NCBI GenBank assembly: GCA_037013495.1
Contig: CM072812.1
Coordinates: 79,095,840 to 79,159,839, forward strand
DNA: 64,000 nucleotides
Source: Hippophae tibetana
Lineage: Eukaryota > Streptophyta > Magnoliopsida > Rosales > Elaeagnaceae
Direction: 5' to 3'
Shown here: one piece after another, positions 1 to 12,116 of the stretch
Layout of the letters: each line of letters begins with the position of its first letter
How positions within the stretch are numbered: position 1 is the first letter of the stretch
The notes under the pieces: generated by a model
What the model was told of the DNA's origin: nothing
Seen by the model: the letters and a program-made list of their open reading frames with translations, nothing else
Database searches by the model: none
Translations under genes and position numbers: made by a program

Positions 1-103
1 TTGTAATATGAATAACTGTTTGATTATCACAAAACAATGTAATTGATTTCGGATTAACTTTCAAATTCTTAAATAAGTATCTAAGCCACGTGAGTTTACA
101 AGT

Positions 104-469
104 TTACGTGGTTATTGACCTATATTTAGCTTTTGTAGATGATCTTGAGATTGTTTTCAATTTTCTTATCTTCCACGAATTAGAGAAGTCTATATGAAAA
201 ACACAATAACCTAATGTAAATCTTCTTATCATTGAACAATTTACCCAATTTACATTACAGTAAGCTCTTAGTTGTAGTGAATTATTAGAAGAGAATAATA
301 AACCAAGTCTTGGGTTATTTTTTAAGTATCTCACAACACGAATGAAAACATCCCAATGAATTTTCCTTAATGCGTGCATCAATTGACTCAAGATGTTCGC
401 AAAATACATGATGTCTGGTCTCGTAGGTGTGAGAAAGATCAATCGTCCCACGAATCTCCTAGGAAGCAT
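104..469 (-). pseudogene. copia RNase H domain fragment
   Basis: A 121-residue open stretch resembles the end of copia polyprotein. It has the TRPDIMY segment that precedes RNase H, the RYLK segment, a damaged 'DADWA' position reading C-N-V-N-W, and an A-K-Y-R-S end that corresponds to the usual E-A-E-Y box. It follows the RT fragment at 459-755 in pol order but in another frame, so the join is a frameshift. It is not expected to be functional. Confidence 0.7.
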
Positions 470-755
470 TAGTTAACAATTCATCTTGATCATTTGTAAG
501 CCTTAGATTTTTTTCTATAGAAAAATAAACTAATTGAGCTCCAAGAAATCCAACTTCATGAATAATTTCAAGTGTGTATTTTTGTTGCGATATAACAATC
601 AAAACATTTGATCTTGCTACTTCCAAACTAAGAAAATACTTTAAATTACCAAGATTTTTCATATGAAATTGTTTGTGGAGGAAAAGCTTGAGATCTTGAA
701 TAAATTTATTATTGTTTCCTATGATCATAATATCATCTGCATATATAAGCACCAC
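459..755 (-). pseudogene. copia reverse transcriptase fragment with YADD box
   Basis: The fragment starts at the LIYADD palm motif of copia RT, a variant of the usual YVDD, and continues through the K-N-L-G-N-L-K-Y-F-L segment that follows it in the family. The upstream palm and fingers (755-1250) are present only as broken pieces. It belongs to the relic covering 1-3250. Confidence 0.75.
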
Positions 756-1251
756 GGTTATAGTAGAGCCATTCTCTTACGCAAAAAGAGAATGCATGGT
801 CAGTGTATGAATGAGAAAAATCAACCATTTAAATAGCTTATGAGAACTTAGAGAAGCAGTTCATTGGTACTTGTTTAAGTCTATAAAGAGATTTATGAAG
901 TTGATATACTAGCTTTTCTAATGTCAACAAAGTCCTAGTAGTGGAATCATATATACTTCTTCATGCAAATCACTATAAAGAAAAACATTTTTGACATTCA
1001 TTTAAAAGAGTGGCCAATTTGAAGTAGTTGTCACGACAAGAAAACAACATATTGTCATTAACTTAGAAACTAGAGCAAAGGTCTCATGATAGTCCAAGTC
1101 TTATTTTTGATTGAATCCTTTAACTTCTAAGTGAGTTTTTATCGTTCCATGGATGCAACAGATTTATAATTGATTCGAAAGACCTACTTGCTCAATGACC
1201 AATAAGTGGTAGACTAGAGGCCATGTCTTTTGATTTTTAAGGGTAGTAAGT

Positions 1252-1449
1252 TTAACCTTTCATGGCTTCACACCATTTTTGATCAAGGATGGCCTGGTCA
1301 TATGTTGTAGGCTCAATAGTGCTGGAAATTGTGTTAACATATATTTGATGGGATAGAGATAATGAATTGTAGGAAATAAATTTGGATATGGTATTTGGTA
1401 CCTTTTCAAGAAGAGTTTGACTAGCTTGCAGTGTAGAGGAAGAGGACAT
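1252..1449 (-). pseudogene. copia RT N-terminal start fragment
   Basis: The last 20 residues read E-P-T-T-Y-D-Q-A then K-W-C-E-A-M, the signature at the beginning of copia RT (EP..Y..A....W..AM). Sequence before it is the low-complexity linker between integrase and RT. It is in pol order with the fragments at lower coordinates. Another frame across the same interval carries a longer chance ORF, which I did not annotate. Confidence 0.65.
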
Positions 1450-3250
1450 ACTAACTTGGCTACAATGAAAGTCACGAAAATGAATAGATTACTGACAAAT
1501 TCTATCACTTTGATGAAGAATTGAAGTAGATGTGTCAAGCTTTGGAGAAAGAAGAGAAAGTGGTGAGGAAGGTATTGGTCTTGGTGACAAAGTTGAGAGA
1601 TCATGAGTAGTGGAAGACAAGGGAGAAGATGTTTATAGTAAGAAGATAGGAATAGATGATGGGGTTATCTTTATGATATCACTAAAATCAATAGACATAT
1701 TAGGAAGATTTGTTGGTGAAGGATTTGATGAAGTAGGAATAGAAAATAGAAATGTGTTTTTATCGAAAATAGCATCCCAACTAAAAAACATTTGAATGAC
1801 AAGATCATAAACTCGATAAACTTTTGATTAGAGGGATACCAAACAAAAATACATTGACAAGCTCGCGGTGAATACTATGATAAAGGTTTCAAGTTTATAG
1901 CATAGCAAAGACAACCAAAACCTTGTAGATGCATATAGGAGAGAATCTTACCATAACAGTTGATAAGGTGATTTGTGATGCAAAACTAGAATAGAAAGAT
2001 GATTTATGAGATAAGTGGAAGCAAGAAGACTTTCACATTATAATTCCATTGACAAATTTGCTTGAAATCTCAAAGCACGATCGACATTTTGAAGGTGTCT
2101 ATGTTTTTGTTCAATAACGCTTTTTGTTAGGGTGTATATAGACATGAAATTTGAAATGAAAGTTCAATGTTATATATAAATGGTTTTAAAGAGGTAAATT
2201 GTAGACCATTATTACTACAAATGCTTTTAATTTGACAATTCAATTGAGTGTTAACAAAAGTAATGAATTATTTTAACAAGCCTTGAGTTTCAAATTTGAT
2301 TTCATAAGAAAAATCTAGATAAAGTGAGTGTAATTATCCACAATAATTAAAAATAATATGTACCAGAGTGATTTTTAAGTTTATGTGAACCTAAATATCA
2401 TAGTGTATAAGATAAAAAAAATAAGTGCTTTAAATTGAACTTAAAGGAAAAGACAATCTTGTTTGTTTTGCCAAAGGGTAAAAGTAAGATTCATGAGATA
2501 CTATAATCTCGTGAATGAATGAATGAAATAATTAAAGGCAAAAGTAAGCTTACTGAAAAAGTTTATGTAACTCTGATTGTTGCATGAGATACTATAATCT
2601 CTTACTCTACTTTCCTAGGCCAATCATCCTCTTTGTAGCAAGGTTATGCTATATACAAAAAGTAGGAAATAAATGAATGAAATAATTAAAGGCAAATGTA
2701 AGCTTACTGATAAAAGTAAGATTCACATGAAAAAAGGTGCACAAAAACCATACCAGACATTTTAGTTTTTTGTGATATGTATAGAGCCAATACTTCTAAT
2801 TGGAGCATAAGAACCATTTGATAAGATTACTTGGAAAAACATAAAAACAATGGCTTTATCATTGATGGTGATAGCTATATAATTTGTAGCATCACTATCA
2901 ATAATCAAATTTAGAGATTTGGTATTTTGAGAAGTTACGAATGAGTAAAATGTAATATAGGTATCTATATAATTTATAAAGATGGTTGTTTTTCTTTGTA
3001 AAAAAACTTTGATTTATGAGAACTACTCGGAAGTAAAGTGAAGTGATTAATGAGAAATTTCGATGGATTGAGTTAATTCACCTCCTATCAATGATGTGAA
3101 AAGACAACTTGATTATTGGTGTTTTAGTTTTCTTGATTAATAGTTTTGTTTGTATTGGATTTGATTTGGATGATACTTGTTGAATAAATATCCTCCATGA
3201 AAATTGTATAAGTTTGATAGAGATGTTTGGATCATCAATACTATGATACC

Positions 3251-4461
3251 ATAAAAAATTAAAATATTGTATTATGTCATAATTATCTAAGTATATTTAC
3301 AAATAGATATTATATTTATATATATATATGTGTATGTAATGTCTACAAAAAATCAAATATTTAAAAAATAATATTATTATGTCACTATAATAGTGAGAAT
3401 ATATTCAAGATCTTCCGATCAAATAAATTAAATCTTAATGACCCATACTACAAGCAGTACAAAATGAATTTTACCATATGCATTTGTTACCCTTATTAGG
3501 GCTTAGGGTTTAGTTGGTGTTTCACTGATGTTACATCACGATGCTGAAACAAATAATGTAAAATTTAGCAAATACTAGTAATGGCATATAAGCCTTAGCG
3601 GTAAAAATTAGAAAATGATCAAGGCAAAAGGGTAGCATAGTCTTCAAGATAATATTGCATGATGAGAATACACCTTTTCATTTTTAACATCAGGAATACT
3701 CACTTTTAAATATGTTCTTAATTATTTCGTTTTTTAAAACTACAAAGGTTGTTGGAGCTCTACTAACTCTAACAAAACATACCATACCTCTAAGAAAGTT
3801 TTTTGAATCATAGATACTAATCTTAAATATATGCTTTAATGAGTTTTATTTTTTAAAGAATGTTTAGTTTTGGGTGTAAATTTATTAGGGGTAATAATGA
3901 GAAGTATAAAGTACAAGAAGGTAAACAAGGAAAACTGCTATATTTTCAATGTAAAACCAAAACTTTTTCCTCTAAAATATCGAAGAACTATCCTATGTAA
4001 TTGTTCCGTTATTCCCTTTATAAATTCCAACATAGATTAAAACGAGGCCAGGCTGTTTGATTACAACTCCATAGCCAGAACAGGGCAGTGACAAAACTAT
4101 AATTAGTTAAATTTCTCGATAAATAGTGACTCAAATTCTGTATTTTTTTCTCATATATTTCCTTGGTCTATTGAAACCTTGGGTTGTCTTTGTCAATGAA
4201 CTAAATAAAATGCTTTGTAGTTTGATCCAAGAAGGACAAGAAAAAGTATAAATAACATTAAAAATGAACAATTTGTATTTCTTTGGAGTCTGCACGAATA
4301 GAACAAATACAAAACCTTAGAAGTCATCGCTAGTTCCCATTTGCCCCTGTTTGGAATTTACATTAGTACCCTCTAAGAATGATGCATAAATTTACAACTC
4401 AAAGTACATTCTTGTTAATTATCAAAAACTAGCTTTGATTTGATTATTATTATCTTTTTCC
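3251..4461. other. Intergenic and upstream region of the VIT-like gene
   Basis: AT-rich sequence without a credible gene. It has a TA-rich run near 3318-3335. TATAAATA at 4247-4254 lies about 208 bp before the ATG at 4462 and is the best TATA candidate I could see. No transcription start can be proved from sequence alone. Confidence 0.4.
4247..4254 (+). promoter_or_regulatory. Possible TATA box of the VIT-like gene
   Basis: TATAAATA in an AT-rich background upstream of the ATG at 4462. It would imply a 5' UTR of about 170-180 nt. In such AT-rich DNA a chance match is likely, so this is a weak call. Confidence 0.25.
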
Positions 4462-5163
4462 ATGGCTTCTGAACAAACATTTCAGGTAAATGAAAGCGGT
4501 TACCAAAAGAATGGGAAAGCTCAAAGAGGTCAATGGGTTAGAGCAGCCATACTTGGATCACTTTTTGGGTTAGTATTTACAACATCACTCATGCTTGCTT
4601 CTTTAGGACTAAGGAGACGTGAATTTGCTATAATTTTCTTCTCAAGATTAGCCTTAGTTATAGCAGGAACTATAATAATGTCTGTTGGGGAGTTCATTTC
4701 AGTTTCAACTCAAAGTGATATGGAGAAAGATGCTCTTTACAATCGAACTCCAACTATAAACTTAGGTGGACAAGTGATTCCCAGAAGTACTTCTGGAATA
4801 AGTAGACCAGCAAATGCTTTTCAAGTAACAGAGAATATTAATGTTAATACAAGAGCTTCAGTGTTGCTACCTCCTAATCCTTATAAGGCTGCAGGTGCAT
4901 CTGCTTTGTCTGTTATGTGTGGATCACTCATTCCTTTAGTTATGTCTTTGTTCTTTGTTAATTTTAGTGGTATAGGGATTTCTATAATTGTGATAGTTAC
5001 ATTAGTATTACTAGCTGGTTTTGGGGCTTTGACAGCTAAATTGGGTGGCTTATCTGTTGGCATGTCTATAGTTAGAGTTCTAATTGGAGGCATGGTTGCT
5101 ATTGTAGTTGCTTCTTTCTTCTTGAGATTGTTTATACGAAGCTGTTACTATTGTTGGGACTAA
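4462..5163 (+). CDS. VIT/CCC1-like (nodulin-21-like) membrane protein
   Basis: A single-exon, 233-residue protein of the vacuolar iron transporter/CCC1 family, closest in layout to the short plant VIT-like proteins. The family moves Fe2+ or Mn2+ into the vacuole. Helices are visible at about 26-48, 55-80, 145-166, 170-190 and 200-224, with a soluble linker at about 88-142. The family segment Q-W-V-R-A-A-I-L-G opens helix 1. Helix 2 ends with the family box around M73 and G76-E77-F78. P-N-P then A-A-x-A-S-A-L opens helix 3. The metal-path box at the helix 1 start, normally G-A-N-D-G-L, reads G-S-L-F-G-L, so the conserved Asp is Phe35. The start is favoured by a ccATGg context and family length. 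Its 3' flank is partly duplicated at 8164-8668. It could be a neofunctionalised or decaying paralogue. Confidence 0.85.
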   Translation: MASEQTFQVNESGYQKNGKAQRGQWVRAAILGSLFGLVFTTSLMLASLGLRRREFAIIFFSRLALVIAGTIIMSVGEFISVSTQSDMEKDALYNRTPTINLGGQVIPRSTSGISRPANAFQVTENINVNTRASVLLPPNPYKAAGASALSVMCGSLIPLVMSLFFVNFSGIGISIIVIVTLVLLAGFGALTAKLGGLSVGMSIVRVLIGGMVAIVVASFFLRLFIRSCYYCWD

Positions 5164-5658
5164 TTGGAGACAAATCCTAGAGCTTTATCATGCTATTAAA
5201 GTGATGGTGGAATTGTTTGTTTTAAGGTTTGATGGTCATAATGAAGATGAAGATCTGATGTTGACATAAAATTGTCTTGGGCATCTTCTTAGTTGCTTAA
5301 ATTGTTATGAGTTGGGGAGTCATGCATGATGTGTGCTTGAGAATTTTGTTTTTTGTTTTCTACATTTATATAGGATAATAGATACTATTACAACAATTTT
5401 TATTATTACTATAACAAAATTGCATGAGATATATGTTTTACACCTATTATTAATTACACATTAGTATTATCATTGTAGGATAAAATAATCTTTCATAAAT
5501 TATTATTGTGACAATAACTATTTGAATTATAACAGTTTTGTCACCCTTTATATAAATGAATTATTAATAATTTAGCAAAAATTACTTAAATATTCAATTC
5601 AAGACTCAATCTCGATTTATATTGTATAATGTAATTACATGATAAAAATAGGCTTAAT
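5164..5658 (+). other. 3' UTR/flank of the VIT-like gene
   Basis: AT-rich sequence after the stop codon. About 5179-5390 and again about 5560-5640 are recognisably repeated at 8164-8360 and 8615-8668, so this flank is one copy of a local duplication. No coding sequence is seen. Confidence 0.5.
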
Positions 5659-6101
5659 TGTTAGAAAATCATTTTTCCTACATTAAATCAGGCAATATAT
5701 ATTTTCTTTCCTTATTTATATTAAATATTTAATATATTGGATTGAAATTAAATGGTCAAATTCTGATAAGCTTCTAAATTGTTAGAATTAATATGAACAA
5801 GTTAAGTGGATATAGATTTTTTGTCTTAATTATGGGAACCCTAATTGAACAATACATAAAGACTCTTTCAGTTATAGTCCCCAATATACCAAATCATAGA
5901 TAATTTCTCTTCTCCCCATCTAAAAGAGAGACAACAGTCACATTGAAGAACTAAGGCGATTTGATTGAGAAGGTATCTCACTCAAATCTATAAATCCTTA
6001 ATAATTTGACCTGATGTAAATCTATTTTTTTTTTGTAATTAGCTCTAGGATATATGTTTGTATCTAGAATCCATTTATGTCTTTTAGTATGATTTAATTA
6101 C
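5659..6101 (+). repeat. 5' LTR of the gag-only copia element
   Basis: Aligns over its length with 7518-8063: the same TGTTAG start, a shared central stretch with CCTAATTGAACAATA-like sequence, and a shared tail. The partner copy carries roughly 100 extra bases in its second half. The right edge is approximate. Confidence 0.65.
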
Positions 6102-6904
6102 AAACAAAGAATGATAACGCTATCCTATTATTTATTTTATTTATATTGATTATAAACCAATAGATAAGAAAATAATTGGGTAGAATGATTGAATTTTAAT
6201 GGTATTGTGTTTTCTTGGAATTGTTAAATTTTTTTATATACAAAATTTATATTAAAAAATTATGTTAACTTTTGTGTGAAAAAATTTAGCGTATTTTTTG
6301 TCTTATGATTGAACCTTTTGGGTTTCAAAAACTTGATATTTTTGATTAATTATGTAACAATTAATTTAATAAAAATTAATACTTAGAATTGTTACTTTTA
6401 ATATGGAGCTATAACTTAAGTTCTTGTTTTTACGTGGTTATTTTATTATTTTGTCTAGTTAATCTAGTATTTTCAATTAAATTAATTAAAACAACATATT
6501 GTCAAAGTAACATCTGTTGTAAAGATTAATTTAATTAAAAATACGTAGATGTTTTGTGCAGAGTTATTTATGCGAAATGTATGATAATTATAAAGACATT
6601 TATTTATTTATTTTCATGTGAACAACAGACGATCAAAGAAAGTTTGTTGTTTGACATAACTAATTGTTAGTAAGTGATTATTGCATTGAGAGTAATACTT
6701 AGAGTTTATTTCTTTATCTAAAGACTAGGAATTAATGTTGTGCTAGGTATTTTGATATGGATCTCCTATTTGGATTATTTATTCATATTTTAATTTATTT
6801 CTATAAGTATACATTTTTATTTTGTTCTCTGTATAGTTTATATTGTTATTGTTATGAATGTTTTTACCTAAATCAGTAACATTCTAATACTGAGTGGAAC
6901 AAAC

Positions 6905-7440
6905 TTAAAAATTTGGAAAGAAACCATGGAGATTGTCTTGGGTTGTATGAATTTAGATCTTGCAATTCAATCAAATTGATCCACTGCTACTCCAAAAACC
7001 CCAATAAGGTTAAAATTGAAAAGTAAGATCATTCTAATTGAATGTGTATAATGATCATGAAACGCTCCATTCAGGAAGTATTTAGAAGCTGTATTACTAA
7101 AAATAAGAGCGTCAAGAAGCTCCTCAAAGAAATTGAGCAATATTTTTCCAAGAATGAAAAGTAAAAGGCGAGTAAATTTTTGGATAAACTCATCGCAATG
7201 AAGTATAAGGAGAAAGGGAACATAAGGGAGTACATCACAAAGATGTCTCATCTCGTATCAAAACTAAAGTCGCTTAAATTGGAGCTATTTGAGGATTTTC
7301 TCATGCATTTGGTTTTGGACAATTCAAAGTAAGTTATAACACTCAGAAGGATAAATGGTCCCTCAATGAGCTTATATCTCATTGTGTGCAAGAATAAGAG
7401 AGGTAGTAACGCGATAAGACTTAAAGTGCTTACTTAGCCT
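6905..7440 (+). pseudogene. gag: copia gag remnant (UBN2-type)
   Basis: On the plus strand, through several frameshifts and stops, the copia gag order can be followed: W-K-E then L-G-C-M-N-L-D-L-A near the start, a middle piece with M-K-R-S-I and a K-x-K-L-L-K-E-I-E segment, then L-D-K-L-I-A-M-K-Y and R-E-Y-I-T-K-M, and finally the K-D-K-W-S-L-N-E-L segment. The open frame on the opposite strand over this interval is a shadow. The remnant is not functional. Confidence 0.65.
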
Positions 7441-7517
7441 CAACCTCTCAAAACAAGAAATCTAAGGAATTATTGTGATATAATTGATAAGTATAATATG
7501 TTATCCAAGTGAGAAAT

Positions 7518-8063
7518 TGTTAGGAAATCATATTTCCTATGCTAAATTAAGTAACATATATTTTCCTTTCTTATTTATATTAGCTATTTAACATATCAAA
7601 TGAAACTAAGTAGTTATATTTTGGTAAGCCTTTAGATTGCTCAAATTGATATGTATTGATTAAGTAGATACCAAATTTTTTTTGTCTTAACTAGGGGATT
7701 ATGGGACCCCAATTGAGCAATATATATATAAAAACCATTTCAATTATGGTCTCTAATATATTAAATCATAAAATAATTTATCTTCTCTCCATTTGAAAGA
7801 GAGATGACAGTCTCATTAAGGAACTAATGTGATTTAGTTGAAGAACTAACAAACCATCCTTCATTTGTGTTCATCCATTCGTAATCAATTGTTATAGTAT
7901 TTTCCCAATAGTAAGAGATCATTCTCAATATATTTATGTATCTCACAAATCTATAAATCTTTAATAATTTGATATAATGTAAATCTTAGAATTTTTGATA
8001 TTATGTTCTAAGTTATTTGTATCTAGAATTTATTTATGACATTAAGTATTATTTAATTTTACC
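7518..8063 (+). repeat. 3' LTR of the gag-only copia element
   Basis: Direct repeat of 5659-6101, about 100 bp longer because of an internal insertion near 7848-7945. It starts with TGTTAGGAAATCA right after a purine-rich tract. Confidence 0.65.
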
Positions 8064-8163
8064 ATTAATTGTTTCTTCCATTCATATCTTGCCAACCTTG
8101 TTTCATATTAAATTTCAACACTTCTCATTTTGTTAGTTTCCTTAAATGTCGTATCCTATCTTT

Positions 8164-8668
8164 GAGCATTTATGATGTCCTGTGTTACAGTGAAGGTGGA
8201 ATTGTTTGGTTTAAGGTATGATATTGTTATAACGAAGAGATGCGTTGACATAAAATTTGTCTTGTGATTCTTTTTAGATGCTTAAATTGTTATTATTAGT
8301 TGTGGAATAATGCATGATGTGTTCTTTAGAAGCTTGCTTTTTTCTACATTTATATAATAATTGAAAAAATTACATAAATTAATACTCTAAAATTTATAAT
8401 AATAAAAATAACATCGTAATAATATTAAACAGAATCCAATTTAATGGTATTTAATATTGAATGGGTATAAATAATCGCAGTTCAACTTAGACGGCGTTCA
8501 ACATAAAATGATATGTTTGACTTTTTATTAATAGTAAAAATATATGAAATAAACATAACCTGTATTATTTTTATGATCATAAATTTTAAGAGTATTATTT
8601 TTGTTATTTTCTCATGACAATTTAGCAAAAAATAAAAAAAATCTCTATTTATATAGTATAATATGTTT
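8164..8668 (+). repeat. Partial copy of the VIT-like gene 3' flank
   Basis: About 8164-8360 repeats 5179-5390 with many substitutions. Both share GGTGGAATTGTTTG, GTTGACATAAAATT, TTGCTTAAATTGTTAT-like and GCATGATGTG segments in the same order. A second block (about 8615-8668) matches about 5560-5640. No part of the coding region is present in this copy, so only the downstream flank of the duplication survives. The hAT element starts 30 bp further on. Confidence 0.6.
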
Positions 8669-8690
8669 TAGAGATGTGTCATTATCCCAT

Positions 8691-8698
8691 GTTATGAC
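8691..8698. repeat. Left 8-bp target site duplication of the hAT element
   Basis: GTTATGAC directly before the terminal repeat. The partner GTTATGAG is at 13821-13828 (7 of 8 identical). Confidence 0.75.
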
Positions 8699-8830
8699 TA
8701 GGGGTGTCCATGGTCTGGTCTGGCCTGATTTTGCCTAAAAACAATTTAACCAAACCGGACCATTTGGTTATCTAAAATGTTATAATTGAACGGTTTGGTC
8801 CGGTTTGGTTAACATTTTTTAACAATTAAT
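8699..8830. repeat. Left terminal and subterminal repeats of the hAT element
   Basis: The TAGGGGTGTCCA end is followed by alternating CCGGACC and GGTCCGG motifs, several as inverted pairs (AACCAAACCGGACC and GGTTTGGTCCGGTTTGG). Such subterminal motifs are the usual transposase binding sites in hAT elements. The same motifs recur at 13636-13820. Confidence 0.7.
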
Positions 8831-9239
8831 AATACATAAATATGATATAATTTAATAGGATACAATCAAATGTGATGCTCATTTATCATCATACATGGAT
8901 AGATATTATTGTTAAATACATAAATACATAAATCACTAAATAAATACATAAGATGTTATCAAAATCTAAAATCAAAAAAAGATTAGACATGAAGAAATGA
9001 ATTCCAAATATCTCGTTTACACAGAATTCTTAAACATATACAAATATCTAAACTCACAATCAACAACAATATATCATTAGATAATAATATTTAAAACTTA
9101 CCCATTATTAATCATTAACGATCATTGTAGTGTCTTTACTGAACTCTACAATAAAAAAAATCAACATTTTCATAAATCTCTAGGTCATCATTGTATTCTG
9201 GTAAGAGGACATAGTCATTATTAATGGAAGAACAGAACC

Positions 9240-11142
9240 AATTTTGACTACATACTAATGTCTCTACCATTTTAGAATTCAAAGAACTCCTAAATGGATC
9301 AAGAATGTGCCCTCATGTGCTAAAAGCTTATTCTGATGCAACAGTCGAAACTTGAATTGCTAACACATCACGTGCAATGAGAGAGATGATAGGAAACCTA
9401 AAAGAATTTTCCCTCCACCATTTTAATATATCAAACTTATCCAACATGACATTTTCACATGGGGTGTTCAAATATTTCTCAACCTCAGTTTTCAACTCCA
9501 AACTATTTTTCTCCTCTAAGCGTTTAAGAAATTTCAACTTTCTTGCTTCCTCAGATGAAGAAATCCTTCCTATTACATCTTGTGATTGAGTCACATTAGA
9601 TTGAAAATCCTTTCCATGCACTAACATATAGTAAGCTTTGAACAGATCCATAAAAGTATTTTTGACATTATCTCTCAATTTTTTAACAATTTCTAAATCA
9701 TAAATCTCTTCAAATAAGAATTCCAAATACTCTAATTTGTACCTTGGATCAAGTACAAATGCAACATACAACATCTTATTAGTCTTATCTACATTTCCCC
9801 AATACTTCTCAAATTTTGTTTTCATGCTAGTAGCCATATTTTTCAACAAGTCATCGGAACCACACCATGTAAGTATTTGAGATTGAATGTTATGTAGTTC
9901 TGTAAAATATAAATTTGATGTGGTACATAAAGATGCACTGAGTAGAGTCATAAAAAGTCTTCAAAAACTTGACAAAAACACCAGCATTCTTCCAATCATC
10001 TAATGTTGGCGACCCATCTTGTAGGCACGTCTAACACGACACTTCCTTTGAACTCAATATTTTCCTTAATAGAACACATTTTAAACTTTTGTAATCTCAA
10101 AGGAGATGATCTAACATATCTCACAACACAACGAATACTCATAATAGTACTATGAAGATCTTTAAATCCTTCTCTTACAATCAAATTCAAAATGTGAGCA
10201 CAACATCGCACATGAAAGAACTCTCCACTCATAACAAGTCCATCATTCCAATTTGTTAGCTTCCTTTTCAAGTAAGACACAACATTATCATTTGAGGAAG
10301 CACTATCAAGTGTTATGGTGAATACCTTACATATACCCCAATCACGCAAACTCTGTTTTATCATTCTCCCAATTGTATCACCTTTATGATTCTCAACTTG
10401 ACAAAAGTTTATAATTCTCTTTTGTAATTTCCAATCTTTGTCAATATAATGAGTGGTTAGACAAATATAATTAATATTTTGAATTGAAGTCCAACAATCA
10501 CTAGTAAGACAAACTCTTTGCTTTTCACTTATGAAAAAGTTCCTCAAACTATTTTTCTCATCTAAATAAAGTTGAAACACATCTCTAGAAATTGTTTGAC
10601 GAGATGACACATGAAACTTAGGACAAATTTCAGCTATAAAATCTTTAAATCCCTCACCCTCAACAAACCTAAAAGAGAATTCATCAATAATAATCATTTT
10701 TGCCAAAGCAACTCTAGCACGTTTTGCATCAAATGATACAACAACTAATTTATGAGTTGTCGTATCATCCTCTCCTTTTTGTGTTTGAAAACTTAACATC
10801 TTTTGTCCTTTATCTACTTCTTTAGGAATCTTCTTACATAAAATTTTGAAGTGATATATCATTGAAGTAATTCCATTCCTTGTGGGATGAGTATCATAAC
10901 TTCTTTTACAATAATGACATATAGCTCTAGGATTTTACACATCATAGGGTAAAATATATGAAAAATGATTCCATATTTCTGACCTAAATTTTTTTGGTTT
11001 TTTCATATCAGATTTGTTATCGAGGTGAACATTACTTACTTCTATTCCCCTTTTTGAAGATGAGTCATTTAAATTCTATGGTGGATTTTCCATTTCATTC
11101 GGATGAATTTCAGGTTCAATGTCTTCACTCATAGACATAGTA
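9240..11142 (-). pseudogene. hAT transposase (BED finger, RNase H-like core, hAT_C dimerisation), broken
   Basis: Read on the minus strand. The likely start is near 11142 (M-S-M-S-E-D-I). A BED zinc finger lies at about 10850-10935, with C-H-Y-C and a downstream H. An open 288-residue stretch (10862-9996) holds the RNase H-like core with S-D-C-W-T-S and L-D-S-A-S-S-N-D, and ends at the conserved V-P-T-R-W. The segment after that is shortened and out of frame. An open 207-residue stretch follows (9951-9328). The C-terminal dimerisation region continues to about 9240 but holds two in-frame stops, just after A-S-E and a few codons later. There are also stops before the BED finger. It resembles the plant RICESLEEPER/DAYSLEEPER group. 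Confidence 0.8.
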
Positions 11143-12116
11143 AAGTCTGTAAATTGACTTGGTCCAATAAACTCATGTAAATCATCACCTATATATAGAA
11201 TATAGACGAGTATATATTCTTAATATATTAAAATATTACTTTTTGTACTTAATCAAAAATTATTTCAAAACTAAAATAATATCAGTCACCAAAGTGTACA
11301 AAGTTGGTAATTTTGTACAATTGAATGCCAATAAAAACTTTGTTTTTTATTATTTATTAACTTTTTTTATTTACATTTAAAATATAATTATCTGCATAAA
11401 TATTTAGTTTATGGTTACATATATGATATAAGACGTTAATGATTTAATAATACAGTTTAGTATTCAGAAACTTTATGCAATCTATAACAATATTAATTTA
11501 AACATTGTTTATGTACATTTTAAAAATTAAGAACTAATATGATTTAATAAGAACCTATAAAATTTATATTATGTTTGGATTGCTAAAGACTAGCCCATGA
11601 AATTGCTAAGTGGTCTCTTTTGGAATGCATAAAAGAAGTTTTATTGTACAAGATTTTCCCCCAAGTATTTGTAATATAATCAACTTAGAAACTTGTAATT
11701 ATAGTTAGTATTATAAAATAAACATATTACGAAAAAAGATTGATAAAACATGTATATCTACAACAAAAATCCATAGTGTAAATATGCAATGCATATATGC
11801 AGTGATGTGTCACTATTAGACTAGATATTAAATTACAAAATTGAAATGTTGAAATAACTGTATAACTAATGTAATATATCAAGTTTTGTGAGAAAAAGCG
11901 TTTGTCATATTGACACGTAATAAATTGAAAAACAAATAAGTGAATCTAAAATCTACTCCCACTATCTTTACCCACATGCCCAGTTAAAAAAAGAAAAGAA
12001 AAAAACAGAGCTTCAAAACAGAGAAAAAATTACAGCAATCAAAAGTTGAAAACATGGAATAAAAATCTTTAAAAAGTAAACAATTGTAAGCATATAAACT
12101 TGGATCTTATTTGTTT

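Larger units (their letters stand above)
1..3250 (-). mobile_element. Degenerate Ty1/copia retrotransposon (Tork-like), minus strand, truncated by window edge
   Basis: Reading leftward on the minus strand, the order is copia pol order: a protease-like patch near 2770-2960, an integrase C-terminal core near 1800-2200, the RT start at 1252-1449, RT with a YADD box near 690-755, and RNase H at 104-469. The protease patch reads D-S-D where copia proteases have D-S-G. Every domain is cut by stops and frameshifts, and no LTR could be defined. This is an old relic whose 3' end lies outside the window. The right boundary is approximate, because recognisable gag sequence fades out near 3250. Confidence 0.75.
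5659..8063 (+). mobile_element. Decayed copia-type LTR element with gag only (non-autonomous)
   Basis: Two diverged direct repeats, both starting TGTTAG (5659 and 7518), flank about 1.4 kb. A purine-rich stretch before the second repeat (CAAGTGAGAAAT) fits a copia polypurine tract. The inner part holds only a broken gag at about 6905-7440 and no protease, integrase or RT. The ends of the repeats are uncertain by about 10 bp, and no target duplication was found. Confidence 0.7.

Noticed and set aside
3490..3515. TTAGGG-like words suggesting telomere repeat
   Set aside because: Only isolated words (GGGCTTAGGGTTTAG), no tandem TTTAGGG array.
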